In this document: positions 53,917 through 60,641 of the stretch, piece after piece
Layout: the number at the start of each line of letters is the position of its first letter
How positions within the stretch are numbered: position 1 is the first letter of the stretch
NCBI GenBank assembly: GCA_044238145.1
Contig: JBIIDT010000004.1
Location: 9,755-73,754, forward strand
Direction: 5' to 3'
DNA: 64,000 nt
From: QWPN01 sp044238145
GTDB lineage: Bacteria; Planctomycetota; Planctomycetia; Pirellulales; UBA1268
Position numbers and translations under genes: made by a program
The notes under the pieces: model-generated
Database searches by the model: none
What the model saw: the letters and a program-made list of their open reading frames with translations, nothing else
Told to the model about the DNA's origin: nothing

Positions 53917-54048
53917 GGTGGTACCCCCACCATGCCTCCGGACGTTCACTTCAGCCCTCCGGGCTTCCGTTCACTGCATGTCCGCGGCGCTCCGGCATCC
54001 ATGCCTCCGCTTGCTTCCATAGCCCGGCGACATGGTAGGGGCACCCCC
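53917..54048 (-). repeat. Family 1 structured intergenic element, copy C
   Basis: The outer arms GGTGGTACCCCCACCATG (53917-53934) and 54031-54048 match at 15 of 18 positions as an inverted repeat. Read on the minus strand, GCCGGGCTATGG, AAGCAAGCGGAGG, a hairpin GGCA/TGCC with TGGA loop, GGAGCGCCGCGGACATGCAG, then AGCCC[GGA]GGGCT and GTGAACGTCC follow. It shares the CGGACATGCAGTGA block with copy B. It lies between the ABC permease and YeiH-like genes and is followed by a family 2 fragment. Confidence 0.75.
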
Positions 54049-54068
54049 TCCCGCCCCCTCACTTCCAC

Positions 54069-54100
54069 GCATCCTCACGCCGATCCCCTCGCCTACCCTG
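54069..54100 (+). repeat. Family 2 fragment (right arm only), copy 2f
   Basis: The block with GCATCCTCACGCC then GATCCCCTCGCCTACCCTG is the right third of the family 2 element. The left arm and central hairpin are missing. It directly follows family 1 copy C and ends 20 bases before the YeiH-like start, so that gene's open frame, which continues upstream through both repeats, must be trimmed. Confidence 0.6.
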
Positions 54101-54120
54101 TTTTCAGGGGCAAGCCTCCC

Positions 54121-55491
54121 GTGCGTCGAACTCTCCACGAAGACACCGCGGCGACCGTGATCGGGCTGGCGATCGTGGCGCTTGCATTGTCTGTGACCTG
54201 GACGGCGCGGCCGGTGAACGAGCCGGCGAGCCGCGTGGTTCACCCCAAGGGCTGGCCCACGCCGCTGGCCGCGACGATCGACAAGCCGCAGACCTGGGCC
54301 GACTCCCCGCTGGAAGCGCTGCAGGACAAGAAGGGGCGGAGCGTGGCCCCGGCGGTGCTCATGGGCATGGGCTGGGTGATGGCCGTGACGCTCGCCGGCG
54401 CGGCGCTCGTGGGACAGCCGGTGCTCCGCGGCCTGCCGGCCGCGGCCACGGTGGCGGCCCTCGCCTGCGGGGCGTGGATGCTCTCGGCCCAGAAGGTGAT
54501 CCACTACTACAACCTGGAATATCCGCTCTGGGCCCTCGCGATCGGCCTGCTCGTGGGCAACGCGGTGGGCGTGCCCCGGTGGCTCGGCCGGTCGCTGGCC
54601 GGCGAGTTTCTCATCAAGACGGGGCTCGTCATCTTCGGCGCCGAGGTGCTCTTCAGCCGACTGCTCGAACTCGGCCTGCCGGGCGTGATGACCTCGTGGC
54701 TGGTGACGCCGGTCGTGCTCGTCGTCACCTACTGGGCCGGGGTGCACCTGCTGAAGATCCCCTCGCGGTCGCTGTGCATGGTGGTCTCGGCCGACATGTC
54801 CGTGTGCGGGGTCTCGGCGGCGATCGCCACCGGCGCGGCGTGCCGGGCGAAGAAGGAGGAGCTCTCGCTCGCGATCGGCCTGTCGCTGTTCTTCACCGTG
54901 CTGATGATGGTCGCCATGCCGCCGGCGATCCGCTGGCTGGGACTCGACCCGATCGTGGGCGGCGCCTGGCTCGGCGGCACGATCGACGCCACCGGGGCCG
55001 TGGTGGCGGCCGGCGAGGCGCTCGGCAAGGAGGCGGGGGAGGTGGCCGCCACGGTGAAGATGATCCAGAACTCGATGATCGGGGTGATCGCGTTCGCCGT
55101 CGCCGTCTACTGGGCCGGCTGGGTCGAGCGGGATGCCGGTGGCCCGCGGACGTCGCTCGTCGCCGAGGCGTGGCGGCGGTTTCCGAAGTTCATTCTCGGC
55201 TTCCTGGCGGCGTCGATCGCCTGCTCCTGGCTCTTCACCAGTTCGCCCGCGGCCGCCCTCTGGGTCGACGGCACGATCACCGGCTTCACCGCACGGCTGC
55301 GGGGCTGGCTGTTTTGCGCGGGCTTCGTCTGCATGGGACTGCAGACGAACTTTCGCGAGCTGGCCCCGGTGATCGCCAGCGGGCGGCCGCTCGTGCTGTA
55401 CGTCGGCGGCCAGCTGCTCAACCTCGCCCTCACGCTCGCCATGGCGAGCCTGACGTTCGGCTGGATGTTCCGTAAGGTGGTGGAGCCATGA
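54121..55491 (+). CDS. YeiH-like putative sulfate exporter family membrane protein
   Basis: This 456-residue protein has about 10-11 membrane segments. The family motifs are EYPLWALAIGLLVGN, FLIKTGLVIFGAEVLFSRL, LCMVVSADMSVCGVSAAIA, VGGAWLGGTIDATGAVVAAG and CAGFVCMGLQTNFREL. The name sulfate exporter is a family label; transport of sulfate has not been shown for most members. The GTG at 54121 is chosen because everything upstream in frame is repeat sequence; the preceding CAGGGGC may serve as the ribosome site. The gene overlaps the small gene at 55488. Confidence 0.87.
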   Translation: MRRTLHEDTAATVIGLAIVALALSVTWTARPVNEPASRVVHPKGWPTPLAATIDKPQTWADSPLEALQDKKGRSVAPAVLMGMGWVMAVTLAGAALVGQPVLRGLPAAATVAALACGAWMLSAQKVIHYYNLEYPLWALAIGLLVGNAVGVPRWLGRSLAGEFLIKTGLVIFGAEVLFSRLLELGLPGVMTSWLVTPVVLVVTYWAGVHLLKIPSRSLCMVVSADMSVCGVSAAIATGAACRAKKEELSLAIGLSLFFTVLMMVAMPPAIRWLGLDPIVGGAWLGGTIDATGAVVAAGEALGKEAGEVAATVKMIQNSMIGVIAFAVAVYWAGWVERDAGGPRTSLVAEAWRRFPKFILGFLAASIACSWLFTSSPAAALWVDGTITGFTARLRGWLFCAGFVCMGLQTNFRELAPVIASGRPLVLYVGGQLLNLALTLAMASLTFGWMFRKVVEP

Positions 55492-55718
55492 TGGGCTGGA
55501 AGGCGTCGCCGTATCGACGGGCGCTCGCCGCCGCCGCGCTGCTGGCCGCGGTGTGGGGCGGGCTGCTGCCGGCGGTGCTGCGGTGCGGGCCGATCGCCCG
55601 GCACGTGGCCCGCATGGAGTCCGCCGGCGTCAACCCGGCCGCGATGTACTACACCGAACTCGAACGCCTGCCCGTGAGGCCGGAGTGGATCGATGACCGG
55701 CTCGTCCGCTGGCCGTAG
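55488..55718 (+). CDS. Small membrane protein, function unknown
   Basis: This 76-residue protein starts inside the stop of the YeiH-like gene (ATGATG). One hydrophobic helix (about 11-31, ALAAAALLAAVWGGLLPAV) is followed by an exposed Arg/Glu-rich segment ending PEWIDDRLVRWP. No family is recognised. Coupling to the transporter suggests an accessory subunit. Confidence 0.6.
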   Translation: MMGWKASPYRRALAAAALLAAVWGGLLPAVLRCGPIARHVARMESAGVNPAAMYYTELERLPVRPEWIDDRLVRWP

Positions 55719-55777
55719 CCGCGGCGCGGGCACGAGCATAGACTCGTCGCGAGTTCCGCGTCCCGCCGGTGCCGACC

Positions 55778-56644
55778 ATGCCCCTCCGCCTCGCCTTCAG
55801 TTCCAACGCCTACCTCGACGTGCCCGTCGAGGAGGCGATCGCCCGGATCGCGGGCTTCGGCTATCAGGGCATCGAACTGCTCGCCGACGTGCCGCACGCC
55901 TGGCCGGCGGGGCTGCTGCCGGTGCAGAAGCGGGCGATCCGCGGCGCCCTGGAGCGGGCCGGGATCGCGATCTCGAACATCAACGCCTTCATGATGAACG
56001 CGATCGCCGACCCGCGGCAGCCCTACTGGCACCCGGGCTGGACCGATCCCGACCCGCACTATCGGGCCATCCGCCGGGAGCACACCAAGCGGGCCCTGCG
56101 CTTGGCCGCCGAACTCGGGGCGCCGTCGATCTCGACCGAGCCGGGGGGCGAACTGCAGCCCGGCCAGACCCGGGAGCAGGCGACGGCGATCTTCTACGAC
56201 GAGATCATGCCCGTGCTCGACGTGGCCGCCGAGGTGGGCGTGACGCTGCTCGTCGAGCCCGAGCCGGGCCTGCTCATCGAGAAGTTTGGCCAGTATCTCG
56301 AGTTCGCGGAGCGGGTGAACCACCCGGCCCTGGGCCTCAACTTCGACATCGGCCACGCCTACTGCGTCGGCGAGGATCCGGCCGAGTGGGTGCCGCGGAT
56401 GCAGGCCCACACGCGGCACTACCACTTCGAGGACATCGCGGCCACGCGGGTTCACCACCACCTCGTCCCCGGTGAGGGGGCGATCGACTTCACGGCCACC
56501 TTCCGGGCCATCGCCGCCTGCACGCCCGACCTGTGGGTCACGGTGGAGCTGTACCCGTATCGCGACCGGCCCGACGAGGCGGCGCGGGCCGCCCGGACCC
56601 ACCTGCTCGGCTGCGCGGCGGCCGCCGGCGTGGAGCTCGCCTGA
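55778..56644 (+). CDS. Sugar phosphate isomerase/epimerase-like TIM barrel (xylose isomerase-like)
   Basis: This 288-residue (beta/alpha)8 protein has metal-ligand candidates in the usual order: STEPGG, LLVEPEPG (Glu), NFDIGHAY (Asp-His), HYHFEDIA (His), and VTVELYPYRD (Glu). The N-terminal RLAFSSNAY strand opens the barrel. A GTG at 55769 (MPTMPLRL) is the other start. It is followed 2 bases later by the UbiA/EboC-like gene, so the two are probably co-translated. It belongs to the part-ebo-like cluster; the substrate is unknown. Confidence 0.83.
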   Translation: MPLRLAFSSNAYLDVPVEEAIARIAGFGYQGIELLADVPHAWPAGLLPVQKRAIRGALERAGIAISNINAFMMNAIADPRQPYWHPGWTDPDPHYRAIRREHTKRALRLAAELGAPSISTEPGGELQPGQTREQATAIFYDEIMPVLDVAAEVGVTLLVEPEPGLLIEKFGQYLEFAERVNHPALGLNFDIGHAYCVGEDPAEWVPRMQAHTRHYHFEDIAATRVHHHLVPGEGAIDFTATFRAIAACTPDLWVTVELYPYRDRPDEAARAARTHLLGCAAAAGVELA

Positions 56645-56646
56645 CC

Positions 56647-57570
56647 ATGCTCGAGTGGCTGCGGCTCCTGCGGCTTCCCAATCAGGCCACGGCCGTGGCC
56701 GACGTGCTGGCCGGCTTCCTCGTCTGCTCCCAGGCCGCGAGCCCGCTCGCCGTGCCGCCGGCCGCCTGCTGGCTGGCGATCCTGGCGTCGGCGGGGTTCT
56801 ACGCCGCCGGCATGATCCTCAACGACGTCTACGACCTGGCCCTCGACCGCGTCGAGCGGCCGGAGCGTCCCTTGCCCCGCGGCACGATCGCGCCGCGGTC
56901 CGCCGCCGTGGCCGGGGCCGCCCTGCTCACGCTCGGCGCGGCGGCCGCCTGCGGCACGGCGGTCGTCGCCAACTCGCCGTGGCCGGCCCTCGTCGGCGCC
57001 GCGCTCACCACCGCCGTCTGGCTCTACGACCGCCACGCCAAGCGGACTGCGGCCGGGCCCGTGGTGATGGGAGCCTGCCGCGGGCTCAATTGGCTGCTCG
57101 GCATGACGGCCGCGGGCGGGCCGAACCTGCCGCACGAGTGGCTGATTCCGGCGGGCATGGCCGTCTACGTGGCGGGCATCACGCTCTACGCCCGCGACGA
57201 GGCGGGCCGGCCACGGGTCGCGACGCTCGTCGGCGGCACGCTGCTCATGCTGGCCGGTCTCGCGATCGCCGCGGGCCACGTCTGGACCCGCACGCTCGAC
57301 GGGCCGCTCGCCGCCGGCTGCCGGATCGGGGCCCGCGACTGGCTCCTGCTGTGGGGCATCCTCTCGGCCTCGGTGCTCTTCCGGGCTGTCGGCGGCATCG
57401 TGGTGCCCGTGCCCGCCCGCATCCGGCAGGCCGTGGGGAACGCGATCATGTCGATCATCACGCTCGACGCGGTGATCGTGCTCGCATCCTGCGGGGAACA
57501 GTGGGCCCTGGTGGTGCTCGCGCTGCTGGGCGCGTTCATCTTCGGGCGACGGCTCGTGCCGCCGACGTAG
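56647..57570 (+). CDS. eboC: UbiA-like prenyltransferase family membrane protein (EboC-like)
   Basis: This 307-residue protein has about 8-9 membrane helices. The first Asp-rich motif reads GMILNDVYDLALDRVERPER (NDxxDxxxD, normal), followed by RPLPRGTI. The second Asp-rich motif is reduced (WLYDRHAKRTAAGPVVMGA, with one Asp), as in EboC proteins of the ebo cluster. GACRGLNWLLGM is also characteristic. EboC is proposed to help move a precursor metabolite across the membrane in cyanobacteria and relatives. The chemistry here is unknown; UbiA proteins of other pathways are the alternative. Confidence 0.72.
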   Translation: MLEWLRLLRLPNQATAVADVLAGFLVCSQAASPLAVPPAACWLAILASAGFYAAGMILNDVYDLALDRVERPERPLPRGTIAPRSAAVAGAALLTLGAAAACGTAVVANSPWPALVGAALTTAVWLYDRHAKRTAAGPVVMGACRGLNWLLGMTAAGGPNLPHEWLIPAGMAVYVAGITLYARDEAGRPRVATLVGGTLLMLAGLAIAAGHVWTRTLDGPLAAGCRIGARDWLLLWGILSASVLFRAVGGIVVPVPARIRQAVGNAIMSIITLDAVIVLASCGEQWALVVLALLGAFIFGRRLVPPT

Positions 57571-57602
57571 AAACGATGAATGTCCATCCTCACGTGCCAC
57601 AT

Positions 57603-57688
57603 CCGGCTCGGGGACGGCATGAGTTCGCTCGCTGGCGAAGGTCCGCCACGCTCGCGATCCTCACGCCGATCCCCTCGCCTGCCCGAGG
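57603..57688 (+). repeat. Family 2 structured intergenic element, copy 2e
   Basis: The copy lies in the 436-base gap (57571-58006) inside the ebo-like cluster. The outer arms GGGGACGGC and GCCGATCCCC are complementary. The central hairpin is TGGCG[AAGGTC]CGCCA, as in copy 2c. Linkers ATGAGTTCGCTCGC and ACGCTCGCGATCCTCAC match the family. It is in sense orientation to the neighbouring genes. The rest of the gap holds a family 1 copy and, near the end, a TACAGT box (57978-57983); nothing else was seen in it. Confidence 0.72.
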
Positions 57689-57777
57689 GTATTTCTGATC
57701 CGTGACACGCTCATTGGCCATCCGTGACTTGTCCACGCCAATGTTCAGTGCGTCGGCAAAAGCGGTCGCCGTTGCGA

Positions 57778-57909
57778 GGGTTTGCCCATGCCCTGAGAGC
57801 CGGGCTATGGGAGCAAGCGCAGCCCTGGAGGGCGAAGCGCAGCGGACATGCAGTGAGCGGATGTCAGGATGACATCCGCGAGCGTCCGGCGACGGGGCTG
57901 GGCAGGCCC
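57778..57909 (+). repeat. Family 1 structured intergenic element, copy B
   Basis: The outer arms GGGTTTGCCCATGCCC (57778-57793) and GGGCTGGGCAGGCCC (57895-57909) pair with two G-U wobbles and one bulge. Inside are GCCGGGCTATGG, AGCAAGCGCAGCC, a GCCC/GGGC hairpin with TGGA loop, CGAAGCGCAGCGGACATGCAG, a perfect 10-bp hairpin GCGGATGTCA[GGA]TGACATCCGC, and GAGCGTCCGGCGA. The long GGA hairpin shows the clearest structure of the four copies. It lies just after family 2 copy 2e and about 100 bases before the second TIM barrel gene. Confidence 0.8.
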
Positions 57910-58006
57910 GAGCCGACACGAAACGTAGCCTCTTTGGTTGCTGCTGACAGTCCGCGCGCGGTTTTTCAAGCCTGCGGTACAGTGTTCTCGGATCTGCAAC
58001 AACGAC

Positions 58007-58864
58007 ATGGCCAGGTACCCGCCCGTGCATCTCGGCTTCAGTACCAATTCGATCGGTGACGTCGACCCGCTCGAGGCGGTGCCGGTCTTGGCCGAGCTGG
58101 GCTGCCGGTCGCTCGCGATCACGCTCGACCGACACACGCTCGACCCGTTCGCCAACGACCTGCCGGCCCGTGTCGCCCGCTGGCGGGCCGCACTCGACGC
58201 CGCCGGTATGGAATGCGTGGTCGAGACCGGCGCCCGGCACCTGCTCGATGCACGGGTCAAGCACGAGCCGACGCTCGTCTCGGCGGACGCCACGGCCCGC
58301 GGTCGGCGGGTCGACTTCCTGTGCCGAGCCGTCGACGTGGCTGCCGAACTCGGCGCCGGCTGCGTCTCGCTCTGGTCGGGGGTGGCCCGCGATGCGGCCG
58401 ACGAGGAGACGCTCTGGTCGCGGCTCGTCGCCGGGCTGACCCAGGTGCTCGACCGGGCCGCCGCCCGCGACATGACGCTCGGCTTCGAGCCGGAGCCCGG
58501 GATGTTCGTCGACACGCTCGCCCGCTTCGGCATGCTCCTCGACCGCGCGGGCGGCTCGGCCGGGTTGCGGCTCACGGTGGATCTTGGACACCTCGAGTGC
58601 ATGGGCGAGCGGCCCGCCGACCTGCGTCCCTGGGCCGGCCGCATCGTCAACGTCCACGTGGACGACATGCTCGCCTGCCGGCACGAACACCTGCCGCTCG
58701 GTACGGGCGACGTCGACGTTCCCGCGCTCGTGTCCGCGCTCGCCGCCGGCGGCTACGCGGGCGGCCTGCACGTCGAATTGCCGCGGCAGGCCCACCGCTG
58801 GCTCGCGACCGCCCGCGAGTCGTTCGCCTTCCTCGCCCCGCTCCTCCGGAATCCGACCCCATGA
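58007..58864 (+). CDS. Second xylose-isomerase-like TIM barrel of the ebo-like cluster
   Basis: This 285-residue protein has metal-ligand candidates GFEPEPGMF (Glu), TVDLGHLECMGE (Asp-His), IVNVHVDDML (His) and LHVELPRQAHRW (Glu/His). It is distinct from the TIM barrel at 55778. The ATG at 58007 follows a repeat-laden spacer and an AT-rich promoter-like region; upstream frame sequence is not native. It overlaps the EboF-like gene by 4 bases. It is much shorter than the typical EboE (about 380-400 residues), so an EboE name is not used. Confidence 0.8.
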   Translation: MARYPPVHLGFSTNSIGDVDPLEAVPVLAELGCRSLAITLDRHTLDPFANDLPARVARWRAALDAAGMECVVETGARHLLDARVKHEPTLVSADATARGRRVDFLCRAVDVAAELGAGCVSLWSGVARDAADEETLWSRLVAGLTQVLDRAAARDMTLGFEPEPGMFVDTLARFGMLLDRAGGSAGLRLTVDLGHLECMGERPADLRPWAGRIVNVHVDDMLACRHEHLPLGTGDVDVPALVSALAAGGYAGGLHVELPRQAHRWLATARESFAFLAPLLRNPTP

Positions 58865-60225
58865 ACAGCCAGCCGCACGTCCTCGTCCTGTCCGTGCCCG
58901 GCCTGCGGGCCGAAGACCTGCCGCGCATGCCCGCGCTCGCGGCCCTGGCCGCCGCGGGGCAGTGCGTGCCCCTCGCGCCCGGCTTTCCCGCCGTCACCTG
59001 CCCGGTGCAGGCCACCCTGACCACGGGCACGCCGCCGGCCGCCCACGGCATCGTCGCCAACGGCCTGTTCGACCGCCGCACGCGGCACCTCGAGATGTGG
59101 ATCAGTCCCGACGGCGTGCACCGCGCGCCGCGGCTCTGGGACCGGCTCGAGGCGCGGCGCCCGGACCTGCGGACCGCGGCCTGGTTCCTCCTGCAGTCGA
59201 AGCACGCGACGGCCGACCTCGTCTGCCTGCCGGCGCCCCGGCACAACGCGGACGGCAGCGAGACGATGTGGTGCCACACGAACCCGGAGCCGCTGTACGC
59301 CGAGCTACGGGAAACGCTCGGCGAGTTCCCGCTCCACAAGTTCTGGGGCCCGGTGGCGGGCATCGAGTCGAGCCGGTGGATCGCCCGCAGCTTCGTCGCC
59401 GCGGCGCGGTCCGCGCCGCCGCACGCGGCCTGGGTGTACCTGCCGCACCTCGACTACGCGGCCCAGCGATCCGGCCCCGACAGCCCGCCGGCCCACGCCG
59501 CCTGCGGTGAGCTCGACGCCGAGATCGCCGGCCTCGTCGCCGACTTCGGCGGTCTCGTGGGCCGCGAGCATCTCACCGTGCTCGTCGTCGGCGAGTATGC
59601 GATCCGGCCGGTGTCCCGCGCCGTGTTTCCCAACCGCATCCTGCGGGAGGCGGGCCTGCTCACCGTGACCGACCCCGGCGACGGCGAGGTGCTCGACGTC
59701 GCCGGCAGCGCGGCCTGGGCGCTCGCCGACCACCAGGTGGCCCACGTCTACCTGCGGGACGGTGGCGACCGTGCCCTTCGTGACCGCGTGGCGGCCCTCT
59801 TTCGCGCGACGGCGGGAGTGGCCCGCGTGCTCTCCGGCACCGATCTCGTCGCGGCTGGCCTCACGGCGACGGCGGAGCAGGGGGCCGAGAGCCGCTGCGG
59901 CGACGTCGTGCTCGAAAGCGAACTCGATGCCTGGTTCGCCTATCCCTACTGGGTCGACGACGCCCGGGCCCCGTCCTTCGCCCGCACGATCGACATCCAT
60001 CGCAAGCCGGGCTACGACCCGCTGGAGCTTCACCTCGACCGCGGGCGGCTGCCGCAGATCGCGATCCCGCTCGACACGGCGCTCGTCAAGGGCTCGCACG
60101 GCGCGGTCGACCCGGCGAACCCGCACGAGACCGTGTTCATTGCCTCCCGGTCCGACGTCACGACCGCCCCGGCGCTCGCGATGCGCGACATCGCGGGCAT
60201 CGTGGAGCGGCTGCTGGCCGGGTGA
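58861..60225 (+). CDS. Alkaline phosphatase superfamily / nucleotide pyrophosphatase-like protein (EboF-like)
   Basis: This 454-residue protein has the family order: strand LVLSVPGLRAEDLPRMPALA, the nucleophile region FPAVTCPVQATLTTGTPPAAHGI (Thr in PAVTCP), YLPHLDYAAQRSGPD, and VVVGEYAIRPVSRAVF. The usual metal-binding residues are altered: the Asp at the end of strand 1 (normally D-G) is replaced by Pro-Gly, and the SDHG-type motif reads GEYA. The same changes are remembered for EboF-like proteins of ebo clusters. It overlaps the TIM barrel gene and ends the cluster. Catalysis by the standard two-metal site looks doubtful. Confidence 0.75.
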   Translation: MNSQPHVLVLSVPGLRAEDLPRMPALAALAAAGQCVPLAPGFPAVTCPVQATLTTGTPPAAHGIVANGLFDRRTRHLEMWISPDGVHRAPRLWDRLEARRPDLRTAAWFLLQSKHATADLVCLPAPRHNADGSETMWCHTNPEPLYAELRETLGEFPLHKFWGPVAGIESSRWIARSFVAAARSAPPHAAWVYLPHLDYAAQRSGPDSPPAHAACGELDAEIAGLVADFGGLVGREHLTVLVVGEYAIRPVSRAVFPNRILREAGLLTVTDPGDGEVLDVAGSAAWALADHQVAHVYLRDGGDRALRDRVAALFRATAGVARVLSGTDLVAAGLTATAEQGAESRCGDVVLESELDAWFAYPYWVDDARAPSFARTIDIHRKPGYDPLELHLDRGRLPQIAIPLDTALVKGSHGAVDPANPHETVFIASRSDVTTAPALAMRDIAGIVERLLAG

Positions 60226-60250
60226 CAGATGGCCTCGTGCGGGGGTGCGA

Positions 60251-60607
60251 TCACACCCACTCCGGCGGTGGCGCGATCGCGTCGGCGGCACGGTGGCCGC
60301 AGTCCTTGCGGCCCGAGCCTGCCAGCCGGCTGATCACGCGGACGGTCATGTCGGCGTCGCAGGCGATCTGGCACGAGAGCCGCAGGCCCGGTGTGGCCAC
60401 GCCCTTGGCGGCAAGCACGTCCTTCTCGGCCTTCGTCATTTTCGCCGGCTCGCCTGCCACGAACTCCACGCGGCAGGTGGTGCACCGGGCCACGCCGCCG
60501 CAGGCGTGCAGCTGGTCGAGCCCGCACTCGTCCACCAGCGCGTTCACCAGCCGTTTGCCGGCCGGCACCTCGAACGTACCCACATTCTCCACCGTCAGCT
60601 TCGGCAT
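60251..60607 (-). CDS. [2Fe-2S] ferredoxin
   Basis: This 118-residue protein has the plant/adrenodoxin-type cluster pattern HACGGVARCTTCRVEF (C-x5-C-x2-C) plus a fourth Cys in LRLSCQIAC. The N-terminal beta-grasp GTFEVPAGKRLVNALVD is normal. It carries single electrons to an unknown partner. The C-terminal tail (GSGRKDCGHRAADAI) is unusual in having an extra Cys. It is convergent with the EboF-like gene, 25 bases apart, and may serve an enzyme elsewhere. Confidence 0.85.
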   Translation of the reverse strand: MPKLTVENVGTFEVPAGKRLVNALVDECGLDQLHACGGVARCTTCRVEFVAGEPAKMTKAEKDVLAAKGVATPGLRLSCQIACDADMTVRVISRLAGSGRKDCGHRAADAIAPPPEWV

Positions 60608-60641
60608 CGTGGTCCTCCTGTCGTCGCCCGGGGGGCGGGGT

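Noticed and set aside
53932..54120. Longer start for the YeiH-like transporter
   Set aside because: The extension is family 1 and family 2 repeat sequence.
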